A DNA stretch of 64,000 bases, from positions 20,198,684 to 20,262,683 of the forward strand of contig OY783198.1 of NCBI GenBank assembly GCA_963678675.1, written 5' to 3'. Source of the stretch: Xiphydria camelus (lineage: Eukaryota > Arthropoda > Insecta > Hymenoptera > Xiphydriidae). Shown piece after piece: positions 54,127-64,000 of this stretch (position 1 is its first letter; each line of letters begins with the position of its first letter). Below the pieces are notes generated by a model, which saw nothing but the letters and a program-made list of their open reading frames with translations, was not told where the DNA came from and did no database searches. The position numbers and the translations under genes were made by a program.

Positions 54127-55017
54127 GGGGAGGGTGAGGCACAGAGGACCTTTTAAGACAATATATTGTCCATATTTATGTAGTAGTTTGTTGGAAATAC
54201 AGAATTTTTGGATTATACGTACTAGGGAATGTTGTTTACCGATTACTATTTAAAAACATGTTTAATTCTTATTCAGTATATAGCTAAGTACTAATTTGTA
54301 TGCAAAGATAATGGTCTCTTTCGCCCCAGTACCTATATGGGGCGAAAGGGACCACTTGGTCCGTTCCACCATGGCAGATTGTTTAACACTTTGACTGTCC
54401 CCATAAGGAATTTTTTCGATTCCTTCACATTCAACAATTTTTTTTTATATTTCAGTTTTATAATCATAGAATATCATATAGGTACCTATCGCTAGGTAAA
54501 AAAAATCTTTTTTTTATTTTGGTTTTTGATGACATGTTCTTTTGTACGTCCGAACCATCTGTAAATGTGTGAATAAACATTTCAAGGATAAAGGACCGAT
54601 AAAGACCGGTCGTAATCGCCCCGTTTGATCTGGTCCTCCTCGTCCCAAAAGTCCGTTAGTGCAATAATATTTATTACCGGCATATCCTTAGAAGTTATGT
54701 TTTGATCGACATCTCAAAAATTATACCAAAGGATGTAGTTTTTAACACACGGAATCCAAAATTAATAGCTATTATTTGTAAGAAGCTACGGGCATCTGAA
54801 AATCAAATATTCTTCGATCACTTACCGCTATTTTCACTTTTTTTATCAGAACTTATTCACTACACGTGCAGCGTCAATAAACATATGCTAGTTACCGTGG
54901 AAGCATCCTACTCTACAAGTTTAAGATCCCGGGATGTAAATAGCGCTTATAGTTAGGTACTTATTAATCGGCCCGGTCCCATTCGCCCCGTAGGTCCTGT
55001 TTGCCCCATCCTCCCCT
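54127..55017. mobile_element. 0.89 kb element with GGGGAGG ends and TA duplication
   Basis: GGGGAGGGTGAGGCA...GGACC at the left is mirrored by GGTCCTGTTTGCCCCATCCTCCCC at the right; TA flanks both sides. The interior is AT-rich and contains an inner palindrome TTTCGCCCCAGT...ATGGGGCGAAA (54309-54350). An 84-codon frame (54702-54956, plus) reads MIDISKIIPKDVVFNTRN... and is not recognised. It could be a decayed transposase fragment or chance. Superfamily unknown. Confidence 0.7.
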
Positions 55018-56614
55018 ACATCTTACTCCGCATCCAAAATCTCTACCGCGACGCACTCCGCGCGCGCACCGACGCCGCGATCAAACCGTAAAATCTCGGC
55101 GCATCACCATCGCCGCGAGCTCCCGCCGGAGCGCACAGCAGCTCGGACGGATCGGGTCGGTCAAAGGTGCAGAGGCGGGAGGGGAACCGTGAGAAATCCA
55201 TCGGCGAGCGAGAGCGATACAATTCCCGCAATCACGAGCATGCGTAATCGGCGCTGGAATTCCCCCCTCTTTTTTCCGTCGCGTATCTAACGCAACCCGC
55301 GCGCGGCCGCGTCCCGCTCTCGTCGTGGAACCACCGCAGCGACACTGCCGCCACGCCGTGTCGCGTCGTGTCGCGTCGATGAAACGCGCGGGACGAAAGA
55401 GCAGCGCGACAGCTTATGAAAAACGACGCAGGTGGCCCCGCTCGCCGTCGTGGCGGCGCGGGACTCGTCGGGCGTCGAGGCGTCGAACGTTTCAATTCAC
55501 CTGGCCGGGGGTCCGCGGCGCGTCGCGGGGCAACAATTAAAATCGAATTACACGATCGAATCCACGGCCCGTTACGATCGCTTTGTATAAACGTGCCCAT
55601 CCGTGCGCTCACGCGGCCGAGAGATACGCGCGCGGGGGCGGCCGCCGCTCGGCCGCGGCGCGGAGCCGACGGGCGATGCGCGTCGTCCCCAGAAGCGCGC
55701 GGGTCCGAGGGAAAATGCGAGGCGTCGAATAGGGTGGGCGCTTCCGACACCAAGACTAATCTCGTTCGGGCTTCTTCTACCTGCCGCTCGCCGCGCTCCA
55801 TTCACCGGGTTCGCTCCTCGGCGCGCGATGCTCGTGGATATATATTTTTACCCGCGGCCGCCTTTTTTCCCCGTGTCCCAAACAACCCATAAGGCCTCAT
55901 AACCTGGCATTCCACGCGTTAGTTTGATGGGCCGTTCGCTTCTTCGCCGGCACCTTTTTACGCCGCTTTTTCCAGCCGCGCGCGGTTCACGAGATCGTTG
56001 CCGGCTACCGGATCGTCACAGTTTAACTCTTTGTAATATTTCTCGTAGCGCGTCTCTCTCAGCGCCGCGCGCGAAGAGCCTGGGTACCCTGCCCCCGCCT
56101 CCCACTTTGCGCGTCCACCGGCGCACGGTGTCTGCCCCTCCGGCCTTCGCGTCCCTCCCGCCACCGGGACTCCGCGAAGCTCGACCGCCGCCGCCGCCGC
56201 CGCTCTCTATCCGTGCAGCGCGCCTCGTTTCTCGACCCACCCCCCGCCCGCGGGAGACGAACGCGGCAGCGCACTGCGCGCCTGGAAGAATGCGCGCGCG
56301 TAGCCGGCCGCGCGCATACCAGAGAATCGCGGAGCGTTTTGACGACCCCATAAAACCGAACGAACCACCTCCCGACGCACTTCTGTTGCCATCTGCACCG
56401 GACAAAGGTTTCAGGATCGTCCGACACCCCGCGAAGTTATATGTTTCGCTCGCGATCGCCCGCGTTTCCACTGTACCTGATACCTGCGCTTTGCGGGACG
56501 GGTTGCCTCCGAGATGCCGGAGCAAAATTAACGCCGCGACGCACCGCGGACGGAGAGATGAGCGGGGATTTTTCTCTCGCGATTCGTTCGTCCCGATGCG
56601 AACTCTAAAAGAAT
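55018..56614. other. GC-rich single-copy DNA, no gene supported
   Basis: The large overlapping frames here (up to 236 codons on the minus strand, 232 on the plus) mirror each other and are Arg/Pro/Ala-rich. No splice-bounded exon was recognised. Confidence 0.4.
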
Positions 56615-56772
56615 CGCTGTAAAAAATTCTGCGATTTGTGCCTATATACACTACTTTTGGTGTCAGGTAACAATGGTATAAGATTGAGTGACACAAGATG
56701 TGGTACCTATGTATACCTAGGTCCACACCGGTGAAATGGTATTAAAAATTAAAACCACTTTTTTTTCACTGT
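56615..56772. mobile_element. CACNGTAAAAAA MITE copy
   Basis: CGCTGTAAAAAATTCTGCGA at the left and AAACCACTTTTTTTTCACTG at the right enclose ACTACTTTTGGTGTCAGGTAACAATGG and TGACACAAGATGTGG, matching 57655-57797. Confidence 0.8.
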
Positions 56773-56910
56773 GTGGAACAGTACAAGGAAAGACGCGGAT
56801 TAAATTCTCCAAATTAGGTCTAATTCTACTTTCATGTGTACAAAATGTAGGTTTTTGCTTACACGTAGGTACATATATGTGTACTTTGGTAATACGAAAT
56901 GAGATCTCTA

Positions 56911-57056
56911 CGCTGAGAAAAATAACTTAGTTAAAATGATGAAACGCATCTTTTTGAACGACTTCAGTTATTCTAACTAAAATACTATCTATATTTCACC
57001 AAACGATTTAGTCATGGTCTCCAAGATTTTAATTAAATTGGCTAGGTTATTTTGTT
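56911..57056. mobile_element. internally deleted copy of the phased-motif MITE
   Basis: It starts CGCTGAGAAAAATAACTTAG after TA and ends GGCTAGGTTATTTTG. Only one AGTTATTCTAAC motif remains (about 56966). It is 146 bp, so most of the phased array is missing. Confidence 0.75.
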
Positions 57057-57610
57057 TACTACATATATTTTTAATAAATATATTTTTGACTAGGTATATA
57101 TCTCATATATGAGAAACTACCGACGACGTGGTAATCCAGGAAGAAAACTGGAGTAGGAGAGAAACCTTCGAAATAAGAAAGGGCGCTCTTCCGAGCTCGA
57201 TTCCCTAAAACGTGCCCCTCGTCGTTCGTACAGATATTTTCTTCCGGTGTGTGTTGGGTCCGCGTAGAGGAACGAAGGAACGGCAAGAAAAGCCCTCCGC
57301 ACGGTTCGTTACGCGTATCTATACCAACATATTGCCCTCCTCCGCGTGCAAATGCCTGAGCTTCGATGGAGGATGGAATTCTGTAGACACCGTCGACTCG
57401 AGAGCGCAGAGGGAAGATGGAGAAATTTCTTGCTGCCCTATATAGGGACAATCGTAAAAATTGTTCGGCGAAATTTCGATTCGACATTAATTATATGTAT
57501 GTATTTAATTCGTCTCTTATTACAAAAACCAAAAATATTCCACAGGAACGTAGCGTCATCGTCCTTAGTTATCGATGAAAAAGAATAGGTGCGTTACCCT
57601 CATTCACATA
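57057..57610. other. single-copy DNA between MITEs, no gene supported
   Basis: It contains a 138-codon minus-strand frame (57071-57487) with no recognisable domain. Confidence 0.3.
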
Positions 57611-57653
57611 CTGAGAAAAAAAAAATGCAGTAGATTTGACTAAATCGGCGGTT
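57611..57653. mobile_element. right-arm fragment of the TTAATTAAATCTGC MITE
   Basis: CTGAGAAAAAAAAAATGCAG and AGATTTGACTAAATCGGCGG match, inverted, the right arm of 42086-42306. The rest of the element is absent; a different MITE begins right after the TA. Confidence 0.6.
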
Positions 57654-57654
57654 A

Positions 57655-57797
57655 CACTGTAAAAAATTCTGCGATGTGGACTTATACGGACCATTTTCGG
57701 TGTTAGATAACGTCATAAGATTGAATAACACCAGATGTGGTACATATGGGTCCACACCGGTAAAATTGTGTTAAAAATTGACCACATTTTTACTGCG
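57655..57797. mobile_element. CACTGTAAAAAA MITE copy
   Basis: TA flanks both sides (57653-57654, 57798-57799). Left CACTGTAAAAAATTCTGCGA and right GACCACATTTTTACTGCG are inverted; it contains GGTGTTAGATAACGTCATAAG and ACACCAGATGTGG. Confidence 0.85.
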
Positions 57798-57803
57798 TAC
57801 CTA

Positions 57804-58053
57804 CACTGAGAAAAAATTTCCTTGATCGAAATGAATGTATTTTTAAATATGCAGTCCTAAGAGCACATTTATTCGATTAGAATGAATATCAATTGGACGA
57901 ATATAAATATTATTGATTTAATTGAACAGCCGTTAATCATCGTCCTAGTTTTATCAAAATTAATTAATTGAATTTATTAACTGAGGCAATTAAATCTGCA
58001 TTCCCCACCCGTATAAGCATCGATTTAATTGAATATACCATTTTTCCCCGGTG
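57804..58053. mobile_element. chimeric MITE: arms from two families
   Basis: The left arm (CACTGAGAAAAAATTTCCTT, GATCGAAATGAATG, GTCCTAAGAGCACATTTATTCG) belongs to the 29939/41769 family. The right arm (GCAATTAAATCTGCATTCCC, CGATTTAATTGAATATACCA, TTTTTCCCCGGTG) belongs to the 42086 family. TA flanks both ends, so the chimera could have moved as a unit. Confidence 0.75.
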
Positions 58054-60858
58054 TATTTACGTGTGCATACACAGCTCTCCGGTTGCGAGGGCACACCTAC
58101 TCCCGAGTAGGTACCCGGATGCTGCAGAGCTACCTGCCGAGTCGCGGGAAACGAAATACCTACGCCCCGAACTGACCAGCGCGTCGTGAAACGTATAGGC
58201 GGAAGGGGGGCGAGCCGGAAACATTCTAAAATCATTTTACAGGCCTTCCCCCTCCTCGCGCGCCCGAGATACGGAACACCTGGCCGCAGGTCGTCCCCGT
58301 GATGTCCCAGAATCCTGAAACTGCAGTAAAACTGACCGACGCGCGGCTCCGCCATCCCCTTTCGAAAGAGGAAACTCACCCCCCTCGTCTCCGAGAAGTC
58401 GATCCATCCATTCACAGATTCACCCACTCTCCCCTACGCCACGCTGTCCGTCTCTCTCCCTTTCGTTCTCTCCTAGACCACTGACCCACCCCACCTCGCG
58501 CATCGCGGTTAGTCCTCTTTCACCGGCAACCCTTGGTCGAATAGCGTGGCGAACGGCTGGTCTTTTTTTCTTTCTCTAACGTGCCACTCAGTCGAACATT
58601 CTTATTGCTACGAGAGAATCTGCAACAAATTTACGACGTCGCGTCGTATACACCGCTGCAGCGAGAAATCCTTATTAGGGAATAGAGGAAATCTTTATGG
58701 TATTAGATTATTACTCGTAGAAGCAAGGAATATTTATTGTGGGAATAAGTAAGCAATATAGGTACTTTCAAGGAATTATCATTTCTGTCATCACATTCGT
58801 CCATTCGGTACGCAGTGTCTCGTTTACCGCTTGACGTTTGATTGGATACTTTCTCACATTCAGTTTTCTAACTACCTACAGAGTAGCATGCTTTAATGTA
58901 TAGAACAGTAGTGAGGAAGAAAAGAACTCCGTAGGTCTATTTATTTTCCCTCGGAATATTTTTCCATCCGATATACTTATAATTTACGACGATTAAATCT
59001 AGTAAATATAACTGATGCCGGACTCTTACAAGTCTATGCGCTCGTATTCCACGAGAACAGGAACTAGCGCTCGTTCTGACGGGTCCCGAAGGGTGTAGGC
59101 TTATTAGACAAGGTCTTACGAGAGACGCAGTCGCGAGAAAAGAAGAGAGGACACGCGCGATTTAACCATTCGTAGGAGAAACCGAGTCGACGACGACACG
59201 GCACATGCGTGCGGGCGAGAGAGCGCGTGTGCGATGTCCAAGAAGAGTGACTTCGGATGGGTATGCCGCAGAGGGATGTAAATGGCCATATTTCCATTGC
59301 GAGGGCTGCCGTAAATTTCCAGCAACGCGGGGATTAAAGATTTAAAATATATTAACGAAAATCCGATGCATAGGAAGAAACTCAATAAGAATCGAACAAT
59401 CGAAAAATCGACAAATACGAAAAAATTTTGCGCCTCGCTCATCTCGATACAACCTAATTGCTCGCCACGTAGATAAGTAGACCCAACAGCCCTCGTCACG
59501 CGGCCGACGCGACGACATCGAGAGACGCTCCTCTCTCATCGCCTCGCGTCATGATCGAGTTCCCCCGTGTTATACTCGTCCCGTGAAATCACGACGGACC
59601 GCGCGTCACGATCAGATACTCCCGCACCGAAAGCCCCGTACGGCTCTGGTTTCGCGCGCGCGGAGTTGGGACGCGATCGTCGGAAAGATTTCTGGAGACT
59701 CGAAAAAATGCGCAGAGAGAAGAGCGCTCGCGCGGAGATGCTACGACACTATGTACACCGAACTCGAGTCACGCCGCGCGCACAGGGCATCGCGCGCTAG
59801 TGTGCGCGGCGAGCGACCCTTACTTTTTAAGAGAGTGTGTACCCGCTCTAGCGTCTAGGTGGTGTGGCGTGGCACGTCGGGGCGTAGGGAGAGGGGTCGC
59901 GCGGGTTGCGGATGCCAAAGGCGAGTGGGGGGTAGACGTTCCCCCCTCCCCGCGCGCCAATGCTCTCTCACGCCGCGTACTCGCGAGACGCGCGGTCCAC
60001 GCCTCTCGCGAGGCGCAGGCCACGCCCCGCTCCCTACCACGGCGCCCAATGCACTCCGCTGGCGCGGCGACTCGTGGGTGGGGGTGCGCCTGGGACTCCG
60101 GAGGGGTGGAAGCCAGGCGCGGAGGGGCGGGGAGCGAACAGTTCGGCAGCGCGACCCGACGTGGGCACTTCGCTGTCCGGCCTTTCTTCATTAAAATATT
60201 ATCCGTACCCGATATTCGCCCGGAGTATTACGGCATTCCGCGCGAACCGCTCCGACTTATGTTAATCTACGCGCGGGGAAGAAAGTGCGTAGCCCGCAGT
60301 GACGGGACCGGTACAGTGAGTGTGTGACTGTCGGGGGACCATAACCCTGTAGGTACTACTACCCAGTGCGCCGCGTCGACGATCGCCCTCCCCGTCGTTC
60401 TTGATTTCTTCCTCCTTTTTTTTCGCTTCCCTCTGCGTCGTCGTTTTCCCGCGTGCGACGACGACCGCGACGACGACGACGGCGGCGTTCCCAGTGATCT
60501 CGTTCCGCGGCCTGCCGGGCGTGCCCGTACCACCCCGAGTGACCGCGACGTGTATTACATGTTTCGCGGCATCCCGCGGAGCTCGCTGCCCCCCTCGCGG
60601 TAAATCGCGCGCACGGATCGCACGTATGCGCCGCACGCCGCACGGAGAGTCCGTATTGTTGTCAGAAACTGTGCTGTGCTGGTTCTTCTCTTCCTACGTA
60701 TATCACCTACGACACGGTCGAAAAATAGTGCGAGACACTCCGGCCGAGTCGCCGCTCCGTGACCCCTGCGCCGGCTACCGCTCGCTATCGTCGCAACTGC
60801 TACCGCTCGGTGAAAAAACAGTGACAGTGCCTCCAGGGAAACTGGACGCTCTCGGGAT

Positions 60859-60868
60859 ATGAACCCAG
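60859..60868 (+). other. possible end of a 5' exon with strong donor
   Basis: ATGAACCCAG is followed by GTACGTGG, a good donor match. If used, the exon would end with either a 5' UTR or three codons (Met-Asn-Pro) in phase 1. The upstream 60300-60858 contains a 153-codon Thr/Arg-rich frame that I consider noise. Confidence 0.18.
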
Positions 60869-61127
60869 GTACGTGGTGTTCGCAGCGAGAGCGATGCAGA
60901 TCTCTGTAATACGTCGTTACGCGTGTCCCCCCGTTATATAGATGATAGTCGGTTCGAATTTCGCGCGAGACACACGCGTGTGCCCACCGGAAATTGTGCT
61001 GAGGTTTCGTGGTGAGGGTGAGAGAAGGAGAGAGGAAAGGCCTCCGAGTGTAGAGGCTCTCGTTGTCGAGAGTCGCCCGCGCTGTTTCGCGACGTGATAC
61101 ACGCGGTTTCGAGTTGGAAGGCGTGCA

Positions 61128-61134
61128 TATATAA
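61128..61134 (+). promoter_or_regulatory. TATA-like box (weak)
   Basis: TATATAACTGC within CpG-rich DNA, identical over 11 bp to the box at 1218. No initiator or transcript evidence. Confidence 0.15.
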
Positions 61135-63227
61135 CTGCGTGAAACGCGATGCGACGCTGCGCTGATAATTTATCGTTCCCCGTGACACTGCGGTTCCGTA
61201 CTCGTCGGAAGGGAGATTGGAACGGCTTCTGTTAAATTGGTTTCTTTTAGAGTTTTACGCATTCCGCCGTAGGAGGATTTATACGAGGGTACATCGAACG
61301 TATAGAGAGAATCTTATCTCACGAGAGAAGAGTGATACCTGTGAATAATCGAAAAGAGCAGTCGGCTGCAACGAGGAGCCGTCAAACGCCGTTTCAGTGT
61401 CGAAAGCACGTCAACGCTCCCGGTCTCCTCGAAAAGTTTCGCCCCGTCGCGTTCCATCATCCGCCGCGGCGCGCAACGTTTCGTGCGGATGAAAGAGTCG
61501 TTCGACAAAGTGCGCGAGTAGATCACCGGATTCCTCGCGAGCGGTGTAGTGTGAAGTTCGCCGGAGAATTCCTACCGCGAGTCGTGGAACGTGTGCCAAG
61601 TTAGATGGAGATCCGTGAGATAAGGAATATTACGACCGGTAGTCCTTCCGCGTGGCAGAGCCGCGCGCGCTATACGTTCGCTTCTCGCAAACGTAAACAA
61701 ACAAAATATTCGCTTTTCTCGGTTTACGACTCGCTGCAACATTGTAAAATCCCCCCCTAATCGCGGCTAGACGTGCTTCTCCCCGCGCGAAAAATCGTGA
61801 AGTCGTTTCGACGCCGGAAAAAAAACTCCCTCGAGCATCACTACCCGCGAACGCAACGGGGTGTGTGCGGGTGATCAGCGAATTCCTCCCAACCGAGCGC
61901 GACACGTGCGGGACGAAATCGCGCACGAGGCCCTGGTTGCCTCGAACGGGGCGAATCGATTCCGTTCGACGTATACCTCCACTTACACACGTACACCGCC
62001 GATCGCGAGTGTCTGGGACGTGCGGGTCGTTCAATTTGTTCTTGAAAAAAAAATGGCCTCTCTCTCGGGACAAATTAATCGTGACGTACGAGCGAGTGTG
62101 CTCATGTTTTACAGACAGCCTCTCGCGGCTAATCGAATTACTTCGGGCGTCATCCGTATGTACGATGCAGACGTTCGCGTCTCGCCCAAAGGTGGATACA
62201 CTTATAGACGCGTGAAGTGTCTTTCGTAACGCGAGTTTAATTAAGAGCGGGATATTCGGCTGCGCCGTTGAAACTCGCGCGCGACGAGGAACAGCCCATT
62301 GTCGATGACAGGAGCAGAAAATACTTTTCCGCGAAGCAGCGATGACACGGCCAGCGCTCGTTTTCCCAGAGTAGGAGGAAGTTTTGCCGTCGACGCGAAT
62401 CTCGCGCGGTGTGCGACTGATTAAAAACCCGATTCATGCGCATTGTTCTCCAAAATTCGCGCAAGACGAATAATACCGGTTGTGCCAGAAATAGAAGCCG
62501 TATTCCGCTGAGCGCACAGCGAAGGTGTGTTCGTCGCGCTTCTTCCTATAAATTCAGCGTCGTATATACGAGGAAGGTACAAAGAAACAAACGTCGAAGT
62601 CGATCGTCCGCGTCGCTCTTCGTCGAATTTAAGAAGAAAAAAACGAAAGAGGGTCCGGCCTGCGGCCAGATGACATTTAGTTTTCGTGGAGTCATGCAGA
62701 GTGGCGCGGAGGGTGGCTCCTGTCCTCCGTGTCAGATCTTCGGGATGCGCGACCGCGTTACGGTGCGAGATGAACGTCGGAGGGAGATCGAGCTGCGGAG
62801 ACGCAGTCGCTCGAATCCGTCGGACGCCGCGCGTTAAAGTCTCCGGCTTTAATTAAAGACGCACGAGCTCAACGCGAGACGCGTTGTTGATCTTTGCCGT
62901 CGAATTGTTTGGACGTGTCCGTGGACCGCGAGGAGAACGTGCGTCGGGATAGAATTTCTTTTTTTCGGGGCGCCGGGAAAAAGCGCCGCTTTAAGTTCTC
63001 CGGCGATTCGAAGCGATTGATAGGACGATTCCCGGTGACTTCTGGTAATGTAACGAGGTCGCGACTTGCTGCTGACGCACCGCAGTCCTACGGGTCGTAT
63101 TTCTTCCACTTTCCAATCGTTTGCTTTTTTTAATTCAGCGAGAAACTGGCTTCGCAGTGTTGGAGGTGTCGCTATCGTTTCGTGACAGGTGTCGTAGGTC
63201 GTGGTGCGGGGCGACGTTGTAGGTGTA

Positions 63228-63442
63228 CAGGGTGTTCGTGCCTAGACTCCCAGAGTGGGTAGGGCCTTTTTCGAGTTTGCCGCATACGCGAACCAATAGG
63301 GATCTGTGCAGTTTGGTCTTCAATTAATAGATGACCGCAGTGACAACGGGAAAGGCTAACCGAGCCGTTAATTGGTTTGTGCATGCGGCAAATTTGAAAT
63401 AGGCTCCGCAAAGGCTCTCGGAGCCTGGGCCTGAATATCCTG
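63228..63442. mobile_element. palindromic MITE, CAGGGTGTTC ends, copy 2
   Basis: It is flanked by TA on both sides (63226-63227, 63443-63444). CAGGGTGTTCGTGCCTAGAC and GAGCCTGGGCCTGAATATCCTG are inverted ends; GTTTGCCGCATACGCGAACC pairs with GGTTTGTGCATGCGGCAAAT. It is homologous to 18353-18565. Confidence 0.9.
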
Positions 63443-63750
63443 TATAGCGTTATCGGGAGTGCATTATTCCTTTTCGATAACGACGCGCGATATTGTTTCG
63501 AATGTGTGGTTATCTCCGCTGCGCGATCTTCTGATTTCTGTTATATCTCCGTCGATTTTTTGAGATTACTCTCCCGGAAGTACTCGAAACGAGTGGTAAT
63601 ATTCGTAGCCGAGTTCTCTTAATCTTTCTGCCGTGGCAATGATAGAGAAGTATTAACTACGGTTATACTTACTGTCGTTCTCGCTATACGTTTGATTATC
63701 TCAGTGGATGGTAGTTGTCGCGCGAAGAACTATTTCTTCGATTGTACCTA

Positions 63751-64000
63751 CTGAGAAAAAAATTTAGTTGCTCCAACCGAATTGTTTGGATCGATGATTA
63801 AATTTTTTCAAACTAACCATTGTGTGTTTAATTGGAATGTATGTAGTTGGAATAACTAAAATTTGTTTTGTCTCATTCGATTCAACTTCACTGCTTTGTT
63901 AAATTAATACGAGTGGATTTATTTCAATACAAGTTTTTGTCAGACGAAAGGTGGAAGTATTCTGTTAACTACCATGAGAAAAAAAATATAATTTGAATCA
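63751..64000. mobile_element. CTGAGAAAAAAA MITE(s) at the window edge, incomplete
   Basis: CTGAGAAAAAAATTTAGTTGC follows TA at 63749-63750 and one GTTGGAATAACTA motif occurs at about 63856, linking it to the phased-motif group. A second start-like CATGAGAAAAAAAATATAAT appears at 63973 and runs off the window, so the boundaries are unclear. Confidence 0.5.

Larger units (their letters stand above)
58054..63227. other. longest repeat-free tract; possible promoter and 5' UTR region
   Basis: About 5.2 kb without a recognisable transposon, increasingly CpG-rich from 59.5 kb. It contains donor- and acceptor-like sites (CCCAG/GTACGTG at 60868, GGTTTCTTTTAG at 61240-61251) and a TATATAA at 61128. 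No coding exon with a domain is visible. This organisation suits the first, mostly untranslated exons of a gene running to the right, but that is inference. Confidence 0.3.

Noticed and set aside
54702..54956. 84-codon frame as a real gene
   Set aside because: It lies inside a TA-flanked inverted-repeat element and has no recognisable domain; kept only as part of that element.
56016..56726. 236-codon minus-strand frame with a 232-codon plus frame over it
   Set aside because: Both strands open over the same GC-rich segment, neither with a domain; it runs into a MITE.
60401..60862. 153-codon plus frame as a protein
   Set aside because: Homopolymeric Thr run from a simple repeat, Arg-rich remainder, mirrored by minus-strand frames.
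60945..60965. GGTTCGAATTT as a tRNA B-box
   Set aside because: Poor match to GGTTCGANTCC and no A-box or cloverleaf upstream.

Overview
This window looks like eukaryotic nuclear DNA, most likely from an insect. A hymenopteran (ant- or wasp-like) source would fit the mosaic of GC-rich, CpG-undepleted single-copy DNA and AT-rich short inverted-repeat transposons, but this is inference; no diagnostic gene is present. I found no complete protein-coding gene, tRNA, rRNA or CRISPR array. The longest open frames (244-252 codons) are Arg/Ser/Pro-rich, lie where GC-rich DNA has few stop codons, and show no domain. The window is best read as intergenic or large-intron sequence.

Layout. 1-9 kb is GC-rich single-copy DNA with two tandem AT-rich repeats (3.74-4.14 and 7.84-8.38 kb) and scattered MITEs. 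10.2-11.4 kb holds a pair of ~210 bp inverted repeats that bracket 0.8 kb of other DNA. A piggyBac-type miniature element (TTAA duplication) is at 15.2 kb. MITE clusters sit at 16.4-17.0, 18.35-18.9, 20.7-22.6 and 41.7-43.7 kb; the last contains a 1.03 kb GC-rich repeat-filled element inserted inside another MITE. 31.7-34.0 and 38.5-41.7 kb are almost free of recognisable repeats. 52.3-55.0 kb has a pogo/Tigger-like MITE, two other MITEs and an 0.89 kb element with GGGGAGG ends. 56.6-58.05 kb is a packed cluster of broken and chimeric MITEs. 58-63.2 kb is the longest repeat-free GC-rich tract and could contain a promoter and 5' UTR of a gene lying further right.

Most mobile elements share one logic: a TA target duplication and ends of the form CACTGAGAAAAA, or the related CACNGTAAAAAA, around at least eight unrelated interiors. 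This fits many non-autonomous families moved by one Tc1/mariner-type transposase. One family (18.6, 21.9, 34.0, 42.4, 48.4 kb) carries arrays of a half-palindromic motif, GTTAGAATAAC, repeated at almost exactly 21 bp, that is two helical turns. This is the most striking unexplained signal here.

Gene evidence is limited to isolated splice-site-bounded candidates: a 36 bp microexon (23305-23340, +), possible minus-strand exons at 36610-36697, 45490-45597 and 47671-47733, and a possible 5' UTR exon ending at 60868 (+). None is identified by family and all need transcript support.
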